From Lactococcus hircilactis (GTDB lineage Bacteria; Bacillota; Bacilli; Lactobacillales; Streptococcaceae), in contig NZ_WITJ01000005.1 in assembly GCF_009601015.1 (NCBI RefSeq), positions 99,250 to 163,249 of the forward strand: a DNA stretch of 64,000 bases, written 5' to 3'. The position numbers and the translations under genes were made by a program. The notes beneath the pieces are model-generated. The model had not been told where the DNA came from, did not search any database, and saw only the letters and a program-made list of their open reading frames with translations. This document shows positions 56,001 to 63,682 of the stretch, piece after piece (the stretch's first letter is position 1; every line of letters starts with the position of its first letter).

Positions 56001-57500
56001 TTACAGTGCGGGTTTAACTTTTGGAAATTTCAAGATAAAGTCTGATCCTTCACCCAATTGCGATGTGACTAAAACTTCCCCATTATAATTTTCAACCAGT
56101 TGACTGATGATGGACAATCCCAGTCCCGTCCCACCGATTTGGCGATTTCTTGCTTTATCAGCTCTAAAGAAACGCTCAAAAACGTGTTCTAAATCCTCAG
56201 GTGAAATGCCCATTCCACAATCTTTGATGCTCGTGATAATATAATCGTCGTCTTCTGATAAGGTTAAAGTGATGGCTTTTTTATCTCCTGGAGAATATTT
56301 TGCCGCATTATCAAGTAAAATGAGTATCCCTTGCTCATAATGATTGGCATGAATTTTTGCGTGACCATTTCCTGTAAGCTGATTGACTAATTTCAACTCA
56401 AAATCCTCATGAATCAAATGGAAATTTTTCAGTGTCGTTTCAGCAATTTTAAGGAGATCCGTATCAATATTATGGATATCCAGCTCATCATTTTCAAAAC
56501 GAGACAAAGCAAGCATCTCTTCGAGCATTGATTTCATTCGACTGATTTCTTCACGACTTGCACTCAACGATTCATCGAGAATTTTAGGATCATTTTTTCC
56601 CCAACGATTGAGTAGATTGATATGTCCATCAAGGACTGCAAGCGGTGTTCTTAGCTCATGTGAAACATCCGACACTAAGCGTTTTTGCTGATCCAAATAC
56701 CGATGTGCTTTTTGCATGATCTCATTATACACCTCTGCTAAATCTTCGATTTCATCATTGGTTTTGATTTCAACTGGTTGATAAGCAATTTCTTTTGATA
56801 TTGCCACTTTTTTCATGGCTTTATGCAATTTTTCAAGCGGAGTCATGAATCGAGACACCATATAAAACCCGATGATTTGTGCTAATATCAGCACCACAAT
56901 CTCTAAGGCAGCCAACGTCAACATCAAGCGGCGATTAATATTATAATAAAAACTAATGTTGTAAAACGCTTGAATATATCCAATCGCTTGTCCTGTTGTT
57001 TTTGAATAAATCTTTCGTTGTACAATGTATCCAGGAATATTATTGTGGGTTTCAACGATTCGATTGTTTGGACTGTCTTTTAGTGGAATCGAGTAGCGAG
57101 ACGTTGAATATAATAATCGCTTGTCATTATCAAAAATCATGAACGCGCGACGATGTCCAATCATACTACTTAAATTGCGCGGGGCATCACTTTGCACTTT
57201 TCCCCAATCTGTTGATTCTGGTGTAAACGCGATGAAATTATGAATATTGCTCAAGCTCAGTGCATTTTGAGACTGACTCAGCTCATCTTCAACCGTATCC
57301 ATCGCAGAGAGAATCCCACTTTTTTCTTCACTGATATAAGTCGATACAGTCACTTGATAAATCAAAACTGAAAAAATAGTAAACACAATAAAACAAAAAA
57401 TCGTGTTCGCAAAGGCCCACCGTAAAACAATACTTCGACGTGCAGGTGTTTTTTTGACATTTTTATGCGTTTTATTGACCAAATTTCTAATTTTTATCAC
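56001..57500 (-). CDS. covS: Sensor histidine kinase, CovS/CsrS-like
   Basis: 499 aa. Two membrane segments (about 27-50 and 188-212) flank a 135-residue extracellular sensor. HAMP about 213-265; H-box VSDVSHELRTPLAVLDGH near 278; N-box LLDNAAKYSPG; G-boxes DCGMGIS and GGTGLGLSI. Partner of the response regulator 67 bp upstream. A palindrome copy (57535) lies in the gap between them. Confidence 0.9.
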   Translation of the reverse strand: MIKIRNLVNKTHKNVKKTPARRSIVLRWAFANTIFCFIVFTIFSVLIYQVTVSTYISEEKSGILSAMDTVEDELSQSQNALSLSNIHNFIAFTPESTDWGKVQSDAPRNLSSMIGHRRAFMIFDNDKRLLYSTSRYSIPLKDSPNNRIVETHNNIPGYIVQRKIYSKTTGQAIGYIQAFYNISFYYNINRRLMLTLAALEIVVLILAQIIGFYMVSRFMTPLEKLHKAMKKVAISKEIAYQPVEIKTNDEIEDLAEVYNEIMQKAHRYLDQQKRLVSDVSHELRTPLAVLDGHINLLNRWGKNDPKILDESLSASREEISRMKSMLEEMLALSRFENDELDIHNIDTDLLKIAETTLKNFHLIHEDFELKLVNQLTGNGHAKIHANHYEQGILILLDNAAKYSPGDKKAITLTLSEDDDYIITSIKDCGMGISPEDLEHVFERFFRADKARNRQIGGTGLGLSIISQLVENYNGEVLVTSQLGEGSDFILKFPKVKPAL

Positions 57501-57567
57501 TGTCGTCCCCTATATTTATTTCTTAGAAAAAAACTGTCAGTGCTGACAGTATTTTAATTTCACAAAA

Positions 57568-58263
57568 TTAATTTGTCCGATCACGCATGACATATCCAAG
57601 TCCTCGAACCGTTTGAATATAGCTTTCTTTTCCGTCCACATCAATCTTATTTCTCAGATAGCGAATATACACATCAACCACATTGGTTTCTGTCCCTTCT
57701 TCATAGCCCCAAACTTCAGAAACAAGATGTTCACGTGTGACAACATCTCCTGTATTTTTCATTAGTGTTAAAAGAAGATCATATTCACGACGTGTCAAAT
57801 CAATGACTTTCTTTCCACGATGTACCGTACGATTGGTTTTATCAATCACCAAATCACGAAAAGCAGTATTTTCAGCTTCTTCAACTTGATGCGCATGCTC
57901 TTCTCTGCGGAAAAATGCGCGCACACGTGCTAATAATTCCTCAATTGCAAAAGGTTTTGTAATATAATCATCTGCACCAATATCAAGTCCAGCAACGCGA
58001 TCCATCGTAGAATCACGTGCGGTCATCATAATGATTGGTGTTTCTTTTTCTTTACGAAGTCGGCGTGCAACCTCAAAACCGTCTAATTCTGGTAACATTA
58101 AGTCCAGTAAAACCAAATCGTACTCACGACTGAGTGCTTCATCAAGTCCAACTCTTCCGTTTTCCTTGATTTCTGTCAGATAACCTTCGTGTTCGAGCTC
58201 AAGTGAAACAAAGCGAGCAAGATTTTTTTCATCTTCAATGATTAAAATTTTCTTTTGGGCCAT
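57568..58263 (-). CDS. covR: OmpR-family response regulator, CovR/CsrR-like
   Basis: 231 aa. Receiver domain: DE near residue 11, phospho-aspartate in LVLLDLMLPELDGFE near 53, K near 102 (ITKPFAIEELLARVRA). Winged-helix C-domain ending YIQTVRGLGYVMR. Very like streptococcal CovR and lactococcal LlrA. RBS AAAGGAG. Confidence 0.92.
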   Translation of the reverse strand: MAQKKILIIEDEKNLARFVSLELEHEGYLTEIKENGRVGLDEALSREYDLVLLDLMLPELDGFEVARRLRKEKETPIIMMTARDSTMDRVAGLDIGADDYITKPFAIEELLARVRAFFRREEHAHQVEEAENTAFRDLVIDKTNRTVHRGKKVIDLTRREYDLLLTLMKNTGDVVTREHLVSEVWGYEEGTETNVVDVYIRYLRNKIDVDGKESYIQTVRGLGYVMRDRTN

Positions 58264-58399
58264 GTTTTTCTCCTTTATTTTAAAGTCTCATCGACCATAA
58301 CCTTATTATAATATAAAATTTACATTAAAGCGAATCATTTACTCATTTTTTTCTTATTTTTTACTCATAAAGTTATATTTTAAATACATTTTATTCTTT

Positions 58400-58933
58400 T
58401 TAATCAAAAAGACCATCTAATTGAGCAAACGGTGATTTTTTTTCGGCTTCTTTTGCTTCATTTTGTGTCCGATAAGTTTCCTCGCTCATGACGCTCCAAA
58501 ACTGACCTGCTGGAAGTTTTTCTTCTTCTTGCTCATCTTTTGCAAGCACTTGAAGTGGGATCTCAAGTAAAATGTTATCTTCGATCGACTCATCTAAATC
58601 AATCCCATCTTTTTCTAATGGAATGATCAGTTCTTCTTCCATTAATGCCTCAGTCATCAAATTCCCATCGGGTTTTGCAAAAGCTTCATTTACAACTAGC
58701 GCAATCGGATACTCTACCGGTTTTAAACTTCTTGATGAGGGTAAGATTAACGTCGTGTGGATCTGATAATCCAGTAAATAAATCTGATCATCATAAGAGA
58801 CTTGTCCAATCGCTGAGATCTCTTTTACATCAATGATTTCTTTTGCACGTGCTTTGAGTGCAGCTGATAAATCCAACGTTAGCTCAAAATCAATCTTTTT
58901 TTTCTTTGAAATTTCATTAAGTGACCATTTCAT
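58400..58933 (-). CDS. yceD: YceD/DUF177 family protein
   Basis: 177 aa. Acidic; the YceD pattern includes IDVKEISAIGQVSYDDQIYLLDYQIHTTLILPSSRSLKPVEYP-like text (ribosomal large-subunit accumulation protein) and a C-terminal KKSPFAQLDGLFD. No rpmF gene is adjacent in this genome segment; it precedes covR. Confidence 0.85.
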   Translation of the reverse strand: MKWSLNEISKKKKIDFELTLDLSAALKARAKEIIDVKEISAIGQVSYDDQIYLLDYQIHTTLILPSSRSLKPVEYPIALVVNEAFAKPDGNLMTEALMEEELIIPLEKDGIDLDESIEDNILLEIPLQVLAKDEQEEEKLPAGQFWSVMSEETYRTQNEAKEAEKKSPFAQLDGLFD

Positions 58934-59028
58934 TTTTTGTTCTCCTTCACATGATTCATCTTATTTTAACTTATTTTTAATATTTTTCAAAAAATAATCC
59001 TCTCAATGTGAAGATTATTATAAAATAA

Positions 59029-59047
59029 AAACAGCTTGCGCTGTTTC
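59029..59047 (-). terminator. Terminator of rpmE2
   Basis: AAACAGC-GCAA-GCTGTTT then T-rich, on the minus strand. Confidence 0.8.
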
Positions 59048-59287
59048 TTATTTCCCATATTTTTTGTTGAACTTGGCGATACGTCCATCTGCTGCTTGGA
59101 ATTTTGCTTTTCCAGTATAGAATGGGTGTGAATCTGAAGATGTTTCAACACGAATCAATGGATAAGTGTTGCCTTCAAATTCAACTGTTTCTTTCGAAAA
59201 TTTAGTTGAACCGCTCAAGAACTTGAAACCAGTTGTTGTGTCCATGAAGACCACTTCTTGGTATTTAGGGTGGATTCCGTTTTTCAT
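59048..59287 (-). CDS. rpmE2: 50S ribosomal protein L31 type B
   Basis: 79 aa from the ATG at 59287 (AAAGGA upstream). [20 protein letters not shown] and [13 protein letters not shown] are diagnostic of the zinc-free type B form. Last core gene before the prophage. Confidence 0.96.
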   Translation of the reverse strand: MKNGIHPKYQEVVFMDTTTGFKFLSGSTKFSKETVEFEGNTYPLIRVETSSDSHPFYTGKAKFQAADGRIAKFNKKYGK

Positions 59288-59349
59288 TTTAGAAATTTCC
59301 TTTCTGCCTTGGACTGTTTGCCAGACCAAAGTTGTACGAATACTTATCT

Positions 59350-59414
59350 ATTTTAGCAAAATCACGCGTATAAATCAAGTATAAAAATTAACTTGTCAAG
59401 AAAAAAACTTGACA
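59350..59414 (-). promoter_or_regulatory. rpmE2 promoter with upstream TGTCAAG-A7-CTTGACA repeat
   Basis: TTGATT (59373-59378), 17 bp, TAAAAT (59350-59355). The 21-bp inverted repeat at 59394-59414 is identical to that at 32539-32559 near rpsP, but here sits upstream of the -35. Confidence 0.7.
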
Positions 59415-59585
59415 TTCATTCAAAAGCGCAGGGGGAGTATTTTATTTATTGAAATTGTCCATAAGGTCCATAAAATTTAGCTTAAATATAAAGATATAAT
59501 ATAGGTTAAAACATTGATATAATAGGATATATAAGCATAAAAAAATTTTAATAAAATCTATTAATATATAAAAGTTTAATACTTA

Positions 59586-59603
59586 TGCCCCTTTTTTGCC
59601 CCC
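59586..59603. repeat. TGCCCC direct repeats, candidate prophage att arm
   Basis: TGCCCC at 59586 and TGCCCCC at 59597, 11 bp apart, between rpmE2 and the prophage lysis end. Similar GCCCC repeats lie next to phage integrase sites; the exact attachment core cannot be fixed without the other end. Confidence 0.35.
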
Positions 59604-59788
59604 TAATTTTATAATATACTATCTTGCTTTTTCAGCTTAACAAGCAACTCTTTCAAGTTCATTTTTAATATTAAAATTGTGTTAAAAAATAAACTGGTAA
59701 TGACTTTATTTTGTGACCATCAAAAATGTCGGGAGCAAACCGCTGGAAACCGCGTAACTTCAAATTTTCGTGACATCAGTAATAATGT

Positions 59789-59820
59789 AAACCCGTCGAA
59801 TTTCACGGGTTTGGGTTTTT
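59789..59820 (+). terminator. Plus-strand terminator-like hairpin
   Basis: AAACCCGT (59789-59796) with ACGGGTTT (59805-59812), then GGG and T5. No clear gene upstream on the plus strand. Confidence 0.55.
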
Positions 59821-59864
59821 GGCAATATATTGACAGCAAGAAATGATCGTGCTATAATTTAATT

Positions 59865-59938
59865 GACCAAAGATATACTTTAAAAGTGCTTTCGAATACA
59901 ATTTATAGGCTTGAACTCGGTCAGTTTGAGCTTTTTTT
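59865..59938 (+). ncRNA. Candidate small RNA, plus strand (about 74 nt)
   Basis: Perfect consensus promoter TTGACA (59830-59835), 17 bp, TATAAT (59853-59858); transcript would start near 59865. It ends at terminator GCTTGAACT/AGTTTGAGC (59909-59931) plus T7. No open frame with a ribosome site inside. Intergenic between prophage and core. Confidence 0.6.
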
Positions 59939-59957
59939 GTTGCTTTTTTATAGGGAA

Positions 59958-60022
59958 AACAAAAAACGCCCCAGTTAGGAGTGGGACGCTTAGGATAAAC
60001 TTATGAAAAGTTTTTTTGGGAT
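59958..60022 (-). ncRNA. Candidate small RNA 3, minus strand (about 65 nt)
   Basis: Promoter TTTACA (60052-60057), 17 bp, TATAAT (60029-60034). Terminator stem CGTCCC/GGGGCG (59967-59988) with a CU-rich loop containing CUCCUAACU, then T6. No coding potential. Confidence 0.6.
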
Positions 60023-60054
60023 AAGAACATTATATAACTTTCCGTTTTCTTTGT

Positions 60055-60118
60055 AAAGAAAAACGCCCCAGTTAGGAGAGGGCGTTTAAGAGTATTTAAG
60101 AAATTTATACTCGTGGCA
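60055..60118 (-). ncRNA. Candidate small RNA 2, minus strand (about 64 nt)
   Basis: -10 TATAAT (60125-60130) with a weak TTGTTT -35 (60149-60154). Contains hairpin GAGTAT/ATACTC and terminator AAACGCCC/GGGCGTTT (60061-60087) with loop CUCUCCUAACU, then T run. Terminator near-identical to RNA 3. Confidence 0.55.
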
Positions 60119-60149
60119 TAATGCATTATAGAACTTGTTTCTTAAATTA

Positions 60150-60202
60150 AACAAAAACAGCCCCAACGAATGGAGCGGATATAAACAAATAATATGAAAG
60201 GT
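60150..60202 (-). ncRNA. Candidate small RNA 1, minus strand (about 53 nt)
   Basis: Promoter TTGCAA (60231-60236), 16 bp, TATAAT (60209-60214), extended TG. Terminator GCTCCA-TTCGT-TGGGGC (60160-60176) then T5. No open frame. Confidence 0.5.
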
Positions 60203-60272
60203 ATCTTTATTATAACATTTTAATTTATATTTGCAAGCAGTATCAAAGAAAGTTTTTCTCAGATTAAATGCC

Positions 60273-60419
60273 TCAATCTTTTCTGTTTGTCCATACCAAA
60301 GTCAAGCCAAAAACTAGACCAAGTATCACTCCTATAGCTAGTTTTTGAAATAATAAGCCAAAGAGTACTCCCAAAATTAAACAACCTACAATATTTAAAG
60401 CATTACTGTTCTTTTTCAT
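60273..60419 (-). CDS. Small glycine-zipper membrane protein, 48 aa
   Basis: ATG at 60419, four-plus bases after AAGGAGG; 48 codons. Two glycine-spaced hydrophobic helices (IVGCLILGVLFGLLF and AIGVILGLVFGLTLVW) then a short charged tail TNRKD. Resembles small phage membrane proteins or superinfection-exclusion/toxin-like peptides in size only. Alone between the RNA cluster and the ParA operon. Confidence 0.65.
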   Translation of the reverse strand: MKKNSNALNIVGCLILGVLFGLLFQKLAIGVILGLVFGLTLVWTNRKD

Positions 60420-60506
60420 GATTGGACCTCCTTAATTGAATTATAACACTTATGAAAAATAAAAAATACCACCGAAGCGATAATTTTATCAAAAATATAA
60501 CAAACA

Positions 60507-60529
60507 AAAACGCCCCGAAGGGCGGCGGC
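60507..60529 (-). terminator. Terminator of the ParA operon
   Basis: GCCGCCGCCCTTCGGGGCGTTTTT-type hairpin (GCCC-TTCG-GGGC) directly after the 252-aa stop. Confidence 0.75.
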
Positions 60530-61288
60530 CTAAGATAAGTATTGAGATTTATATTTTTTAAACTTCCCATTGATTTGATCAATCATCAGATTAAGTTTAT
60601 AAGTGTTTTCATTTTCATCAATTTTATTATAATTAACCAAAAGGAACATTGAATAAACTGTTTCTAAAATTTGTACTCCTATATTTATTACTCTATTATA
60701 TTCATCCGCACTTTGGTTATTTTCGAAGTCAATAATATTATTGAGATAATGCGCTACCTCAATTTGTTGCCTCATTCTTCCATGTATAAAATCCGAGAGT
60801 TCCTTGTATAAATATTTCATATTTTCTGTAAAATTCTCGTTAATAAAAGTTTTATGGTTTTTTTTGGCTTCATTGCTAGTCAAATGTACTTCATTTTTTA
60901 CTCTTACATTTTTCAATACTTTCTCTACATTATTAGAAAATGAATTTGTCTCTAAAGAAAAATCCAGACTTCTAATCATGCTTCTAGCAAATATATCTAA
61001 TCCGTTTCTTAAGGATGCAATTGATGCTTTATACCTCCCAGTATATAGTAACCAAATAAATTCAATAAAATCACTAGTCGCATCATTTAAAGGTTGACTT
61101 ATTCTCTCGTCTTCTTGGACATTAGAAACAACTATTAATTCTCGTAAAATATATAATCTCATATGATATTTTTTTAATGACTCAATATCAAAATCTTGTT
61201 CTTCAATACATCTTAAAGTTCCGAATTTCTTTGTCAAATTGTTTAATGTATTATCAAAATCTTTATCTATTTTTTCAAAATAATTCAT
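60530..61288 (-). CDS. Helical hypothetical protein, 252 aa (third gene of ParA operon)
   Basis: 252 aa, all-helical, AT-rich. IWLLYTGRYKASIASLRNGLDIFARSM near residue 75-100 and LYKELSDFIHGRMRQ near 165 recall HEPN/DUF5677-like domains (conserved R..N and S..HG), some of which are RNases in defence systems; this is tentative. Overlaps the 134-aa gene by four bases and ends at a terminator. Confidence 0.6.
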   Translation of the reverse strand: MNYFEKIDKDFDNTLNNLTKKFGTLRCIEEQDFDIESLKKYHMRLYILRELIVVSNVQEDERISQPLNDATSDFIEFIWLLYTGRYKASIASLRNGLDIFARSMIRSLDFSLETNSFSNNVEKVLKNVRVKNEVHLTSNEAKKNHKTFINENFTENMKYLYKELSDFIHGRMRQQIEVAHYLNNIIDFENNQSADEYNRVINIGVQILETVYSMFLLVNYNKIDENENTYKLNLMIDQINGKFKKYKSQYLS

Positions 61289-61689
61289 CGAACTGTTTTC
61301 TCGCTATTAGAACGTATCATATCTTCAAGTAAAGACGACTCTGATTTTTTTGTGCTCTTCTTTTTATCAGAATAACCTACATATTTTTCAATAAAATCTA
61401 TATGTTTATCAATCATAAGTCTAATCAAATCAGCATTAACTTCTTTATTTAAAAGGTCTTTTATGACTCTCGAAGCTAACATGGTTCTAGATTTATACAA
61501 GTAATCACGATATGGAGTTAATTTCATTAAATTCTCAAATATATGTATATACTCATGCAAGTCATTATTTTTAGTAAATAGTTCTCTACTAAAAATAGTT
61601 TCCATAACTACACCTATAAAAATATATCTTTTTTCACGCATCAAATATTTGCTACTCTTCAAAGTATTTATAATATTTTTAGTGTCCAA
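61285..61689 (-). CDS. Hypothetical protein, 134 aa (second gene of ParA operon)
   Basis: 134 aa, helical and basic, with a low-complexity KKSTKKSESS near the end. No family recognised. Starts directly at the ParA stop and overlaps the next gene. In plasmid-type partition loci the gene after parA encodes a small DNA-binding ParB-like protein; this could be analogous, by position only. Confidence 0.6.
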   Translation of the reverse strand: MDTKNIINTLKSSKYLMREKRYIFIGVVMETIFSRELFTKNNDLHEYIHIFENLMKLTPYRDYLYKSRTMLASRVIKDLLNKEVNADLIRLMIDKHIDFIEKYVGYSDKKKSTKKSESSLLEDMIRSNSEKTVR

Positions 61690-62589
61690 TCAAACTTCCT
61701 CCTTTACTTCTATCCTAGTCATAATTTCGTTAACTAATTCCTGTATTCTTTCCAAAAGTTCTGGGTACTTTTCGTGTGTTTTGTATATTACTGAAGAAGT
61801 CGCGATGGCTTGTTTATTATAAATAACTGTCTGAAATTGATTAACTGACGAATTAACTTCATCACTCATTTCTGTAAAATATGACTCTAAAGTTTTTTTA
61901 AAGGGTCGATTTCTGCGAGCTATACCACTTTCTGCCGTCGTCTCATTTAGCATCATGTAAACTACGCCTAAACATTTGAGTTTGCCCTCCATTGCAGCCA
62001 CTTTCTCAGATAACTGCTGAGAAAGAATTGTTATTCCAATCGTAGAAAATTCATCCAATTTTGTTGGTATTAAATAGTAGTCAGAAACTGTAAGAGATAT
62101 TGATGTTAATTCTCCCCATGTAGGCGGACAATCTATCACAATAAAGTCAAATTGTTCTCGTAACTTTTGTTTATAGAAAAATGCCTTCAAACGATCAGCC
62201 GTTGAAGCATTTATATCAACAATTAAGCTGAGATCTCCTGGTATGATTGATAATCCTTTTTGAGTGAAATCACTTTTCTGCACATCTTCAAAAGTATAAA
62301 TTGCGTTATTATCTTGAGAAGTCAATTCTTGCGCAATATCAGAATTTCTATGATTAGAACTAAAAATAGATTTGATAGTCAAGTTATGCTCTCTCAAGTC
62401 GTTATATTTATCAACACTCCCTGTATAATATTTAAATAAAGTTTGCGTAGTGTTAAATTGAGGATCAGAATCAACTACCAGTACTTTATATCCTCTATCT
62501 GCTAGCTCTATTGCCAGATTACAAGACAAGGTTGTTTTCCCAACTCCACCTTTCATATTTAATACAGAGATGACTTTAGCCTGTTTCAT
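61690..62589 (-). CDS. ParA/Soj-family ATPase
   Basis: 299 aa from the ATG at 62589 (AGGAG five bases upstream). Deviant Walker A VLNMKGGVGKTTLSCNLA near residue 8, A' VLVVDSDPQFNTTQT near 38, Walker B FDFIVIDCPPTWGELT near 145. Partition-type ATPases position DNA or complexes. Its location right after the endolysin, in the lysogenic-conversion position of a prophage, is unusual. Confidence 0.85.
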   Translation of the reverse strand: MKQAKVISVLNMKGGVGKTTLSCNLAIELADRGYKVLVVDSDPQFNTTQTLFKYYTGSVDKYNDLREHNLTIKSIFSSNHRNSDIAQELTSQDNNAIYTFEDVQKSDFTQKGLSIIPGDLSLIVDINASTADRLKAFFYKQKLREQFDFIVIDCPPTWGELTSISLTVSDYYLIPTKLDEFSTIGITILSQQLSEKVAAMEGKLKCLGVVYMMLNETTAESGIARRNRPFKKTLESYFTEMSDEVNSSVNQFQTVIYNKQAIATSSVIYKTHEKYPELLERIQELVNEIMTRIEVKEEV

Positions 62590-62716
62590 AAAAACTCCTA
62601 TATTTTTATACATTTTTATTCCATTATATCAACTATACACCTTAAAAACAATCTATAATATTATTTTAATCATATATTTCATTGACTAATGTTTACTATT
62701 ATGTTATTAAAAACAA

Positions 62717-62743
62717 AAAAACGCCCCTTTCGGAGCGCGTGAT
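62717..62743 (-). terminator. Terminator of the endolysin gene
   Basis: GCGCTCC-GAAA-GGGGCGT then T7 on the minus strand. Confidence 0.75.
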
Positions 62744-62745
62744 TG

Positions 62746-63681
62746 TTATTTCCAAGCTATTTCTGGTGCTTTCTGGTTAATTGCTTGCATGAACCGAACG
62801 TACCAAGGAGCGTCAGTCCGCCAACTATATTGCTTCAAGTCCTTGCCAGTCGTATCTTTGTAAATTTGGCGCACAATCTTGAGCTGGTCTTGATGTGAAA
62901 GTGCTACTACTTTATTTCCATCATAATAATAGATAGTACCTTGTGATTTTCCTGTTTTTGCATCAATAATTTGATATGTAAATTTCATGAGTTCGTCATC
63001 CTCCAAGTCTGATGTGGTGTAATTTGTGTTGTTTTCCGATTTTCCTGCAACTCCTGCCATTTCTTGCCATTCGTCTTCTGACAAGTAAGCAAGGTTTAGG
63101 TCAAGCTCTCCGTCCCAATTATCAAGGCTACCCGTTGAGGTGTACTGATAAATAGTTGGGCGATTCCAAGCGCCGTACGAGCTATTTCCCCTCCAAGGCT
63201 GTGATTGATAGCCTGTGGGTTCTGTGCTAGCGTATTGAGCCAACCATAATCCATATTTGCTTGCTGTACTTGTCCAGTCGAACTCACGAGCCGTCGCAGC
63301 ATTCATGTAAATTACTGGTCTACCGTTCGTCCGAGCGCTGACATAATCAAGCCATACTTCTGCTTGCACTCGATGCGCAAGCGTGATATATGGTATTTCG
63401 TTGCCAATTGTTCCAGTTTCAAAGTCAAGCGCTAAGATGGCTTGATTGGCATAGTTTTTAGCTACGTTCAAGAAAAAGCTAGCCTGTTCAATGACTGAAT
63501 CGTTCGTAATGAAGTGATATAGTAGTAGGTGTTTTCCAGCTGATAGGGTCTGCTTAACTTGCGTCTCCCACGTTGGATTAATATATCCTATCCCTTCTGT
63601 CACTTTAATCCCAACGAAGTCACTGGGAACGCTAGCAGGGTTTAAACTTGACTGAACCGAGCTAATATCGTAACCGTTCAT
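62746..63681 (-). CDS. Phage endolysin, GH25 lysozyme
   Basis: 311 aa. GH25 muramidase domain: NGYDISSVQSSL (catalytic D), VGIKVTEGIGYINP, AILALDFETG (catalytic DxE) near residue 96, WLAQYAST and WDGELDLNLAY. The C-terminal 90 residues, ending WYVRFMQAINQKAP, are a probable wall-binding part. Cuts peptidoglycan at the end of the lytic cycle. Starts one base after the holin stop. Confidence 0.93.
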   Translation of the reverse strand: MNGYDISSVQSSLNPASVPSDFVGIKVTEGIGYINPTWETQVKQTLSAGKHLLLYHFITNDSVIEQASFFLNVAKNYANQAILALDFETGTIGNEIPYITLAHRVQAEVWLDYVSARTNGRPVIYMNAATAREFDWTSTASKYGLWLAQYASTEPTGYQSQPWRGNSSYGAWNRPTIYQYTSTGSLDNWDGELDLNLAYLSEDEWQEMAGVAGKSENNTNYTTSDLEDDELMKFTYQIIDAKTGKSQGTIYYYDGNKVVALSHQDQLKIVRQIYKDTTGKDLKQYSWRTDAPWYVRFMQAINQKAPEIAWK

Positions 63682-63682
63682 A

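Larger units (their letters stand above)
16853..57548. repeat. Highly iterated palindrome TGTCAGTACTGACA (dispersed)
   Basis: Perfect 14-mers start at 16853, 18162, 21429, 21791, 25807, 28165, 28884, 34201, 48283, 48325, 54436 and 55511. Copies with one central change (CACT/TGCT) start at 16883, 28013, 33660, 45007 and 57535. Near matches start at about 20757, 26088, 27649, 35111, 35295, 45068, 47995 and 54919. Most are inside genes, read as LSVLT or VST/AD (the third frame has a stop). None in 1-16.8 kb, 37.1-44.9 kb or 57.6-64 kb. Confidence 0.85.

Noticed and set aside
59700..59846. 48-codon open frame (plus strand) next to the small-RNA cluster
   Set aside because: The text looks partly coding-like, but there is no ribosome site, and it runs through a terminator hairpin and the consensus promoter of the plus-strand RNA.
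59960..60180. CRISPR-like look of repeated GCCCCAGTTAGGAG units
   Set aside because: Only two or three imperfect copies, each forming a terminator hairpin behind its own promoter; no uniform repeat-spacer pattern.
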